Shown here one piece after another: positions 5,071-5,843 of a DNA stretch of 5,843 nucleotides. The DNA lies in contig JAPJPE010000084.1 of the NCBI GenBank assembly GCA_030825825.1, positions 1 to 5,843 on the forward strand, written 5' to 3'. This stretch comes from Streptococcus sp. GTDB lineage: Bacteria > Bacillota > Bacilli > Lactobacillales > Streptococcaceae. Each line of letters starts with the position of its first letter. Position 1 is the stretch's first letter. Below the pieces are notes generated by a model. That model saw only the letters and a list, made by a program, of their open reading frames with translations. It was not told the origin of the DNA and did no database searches. The position numbers and the translations under genes are program-made.

Positions 5071-5843
5071 CTATTTTTTGGTCGTTCCACGTTGGTTGAT
5101 CGTATGAGACAACAGTACTTCGCGTTCTTCCAACTCTTCTTTGTGCATGATCTTGGTCAACATACGCATACTAATCGCACCAAGGTCATACAAGGGTTGG
5201 CCAATCGTTGATAGATTTGGACGCGTGTAACGAGTTACTTGTGAATCATCACTAGTAATGATTTCAAAGTCTTCTGGTACTTTGATACCGTGATCAGACA
5301 AGCCGTTCAAGAGACCTGCAGCCAATTCATCCCCTGTTACAAAGGCAGCTGTTGCTTTTGACGCAATGATGCGTTCTGCCAAGTTATAACCTTCATCGTA
5401 ACGGTACTTGGATTCAAACACAAGTCCTTCGCTGTAGCTCAATTTTTTCGCTTTCAAAGCTTCTTTGTAGCCTGTCAAACGAATTTTTCCATTGATATCA
5501 TCCACCAATGGGCCACTTACAAAAGCAATTTTCTTGTTGTGTTTTGCCAACTGTGTAACAGCATCCACAGTCGCTTGCTTGTAGTCGATATTGACACTTG
5601 GTAATTGGTGTTCAACATCCACTGTACCAGCAAGAACAACTGGCGTACGAGAGCGTGAAAATTCTGAGCGAATCTTTTCTGTCAAATGATAGCCCATGAA
5701 AATGATCCCATCCACTTGTTTTGAAAAAAGGTTATTTACCACTGAAACTTCTTTGTCATCGTCTTCATCGCTATTTGCAAGAACAATATTGTACTTGTAC
5801 ATTTCCGCAATGTCATCAATCCCTTTAGCCAAGGTAGAAAAAT
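5071..5843 (-). CDS. ccpA: Catabolite control protein A (partial, 5' end beyond window)
   Basis: CcpA is the master regulator of carbon catabolite control in Gram-positive bacteria. It is a LacI/GalR-family dimer that binds cre operators when complexed with HPr phosphorylated at Ser46. The frame is open to the right edge, giving 256 complete codons plus the TAG at 5073-5071. With a usual length near 333 residues, about 77 are missing, including the N-terminal helix-turn-helix and hinge. What is seen is the periplasmic-binding-protein-like core, starting FSTLAKGIDDIAEMYKYN, with PSVNIDYKQA, GKIRLTGYKEAL, AAFVTGDELAAGLLNGL and the family signature TSDDSQVTRY followed by PNLSTIGQPLYDLG. The C-terminus (INQRGTTKK) is typical. 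A TTG within this frame at 5832 is an internal Leu codon, not a start. The frame is intact, and a hairpin and terminator follow the stop. Confidence 0.95.
   Translation of the reverse strand, partial: FSTLAKGIDDIAEMYKYNIVLANSDEDDDKEVSVVNNLFSKQVDGIIFMGYHLTEKIRSEFSRSRTPVVLAGTVDVEHQLPSVNIDYKQATVDAVTQLAKHNKKIAFVSGPLVDDINGKIRLTGYKEALKAKKLSYSEGLVFESKYRYDEGYNLAERIIASKATAAFVTGDELAAGLLNGLSDHGIKVPEDFEIITSDDSQVTRYTRPNLSTIGQPLYDLGAISMRMLTKIMHKEELEEREVLLSHTINQRGTTKK

Noticed and set aside
5821..5843. CcpA read as a short complete protein from the TTG at 5832
   Set aside because: The frame stays open to the window edge with further CcpA-like residues (FST), and a protein starting there would lack the DNA-binding domain; it is simply cut by the window.

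Overview
The window looks like chromosomal DNA of a low-GC Gram-positive coccus, almost certainly a Streptococcus. The basis is the protein sequences (a streptococcal-type CcpA, two membrane-glycolipid glycosyltransferases, a ThrS preceded by a T-box leader) and the gene order ccpA - glycosyltransferase - glycosyltransferase - thrS, all on the minus strand, which I recall as a common streptococcal arrangement. I cannot assign a species. I see no mobile element, CRISPR array, tRNA or rRNA.

Layout from left to right. Positions 1-98 hold the last 31 complete codons of an unidentified plus-strand gene, followed by about 140 bases without a convincing gene and a terminator with T-runs on both strands (243-277) that separates it from the convergent thrS. 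thrS (310-2253) is complete. Its 5' leader (about 2254-2557) is a full threonine T-box: promoter, Stem I with ACU specifier candidates, Stem III-like hairpins, a UGGAACC bulge in an antiterminator, and a mutually exclusive terminator. Immediately upstream come two GT4-type glycosyltransferase genes separated by a single base (2607-3929 and 3931-4929), which probably act in sequence to build the mono- and di-glycosyl-diacylglycerol anchor of lipoteichoic acid. They have their own promoter, placed so close to the ATG that the mRNA should be leaderless or nearly so. A strong terminator (4987-5021), preceded by a second hairpin, closes ccpA, whose 3' three-quarters (5071-5843) runs off the right edge.

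How the parts may work together: the ccpA transcript ends at its terminator, and the glycolipid pair starts afresh from its own promoter. No terminator is visible between the second glycosyltransferase and the thrS promoter, so glycolipid transcripts probably run into the T-box. Its attenuator could then be the conditional 3' end of the glycolipid operon, linking some thrS read-through to the threonyl-tRNA state.

The genes belong to well-known families, and I found no clear candidate for an entirely new system. The most worthwhile details are regulatory: the predicted leaderless start, the terminator-less junction into the T-box, and a possible 11-codon ORF between the T-box and thrS.
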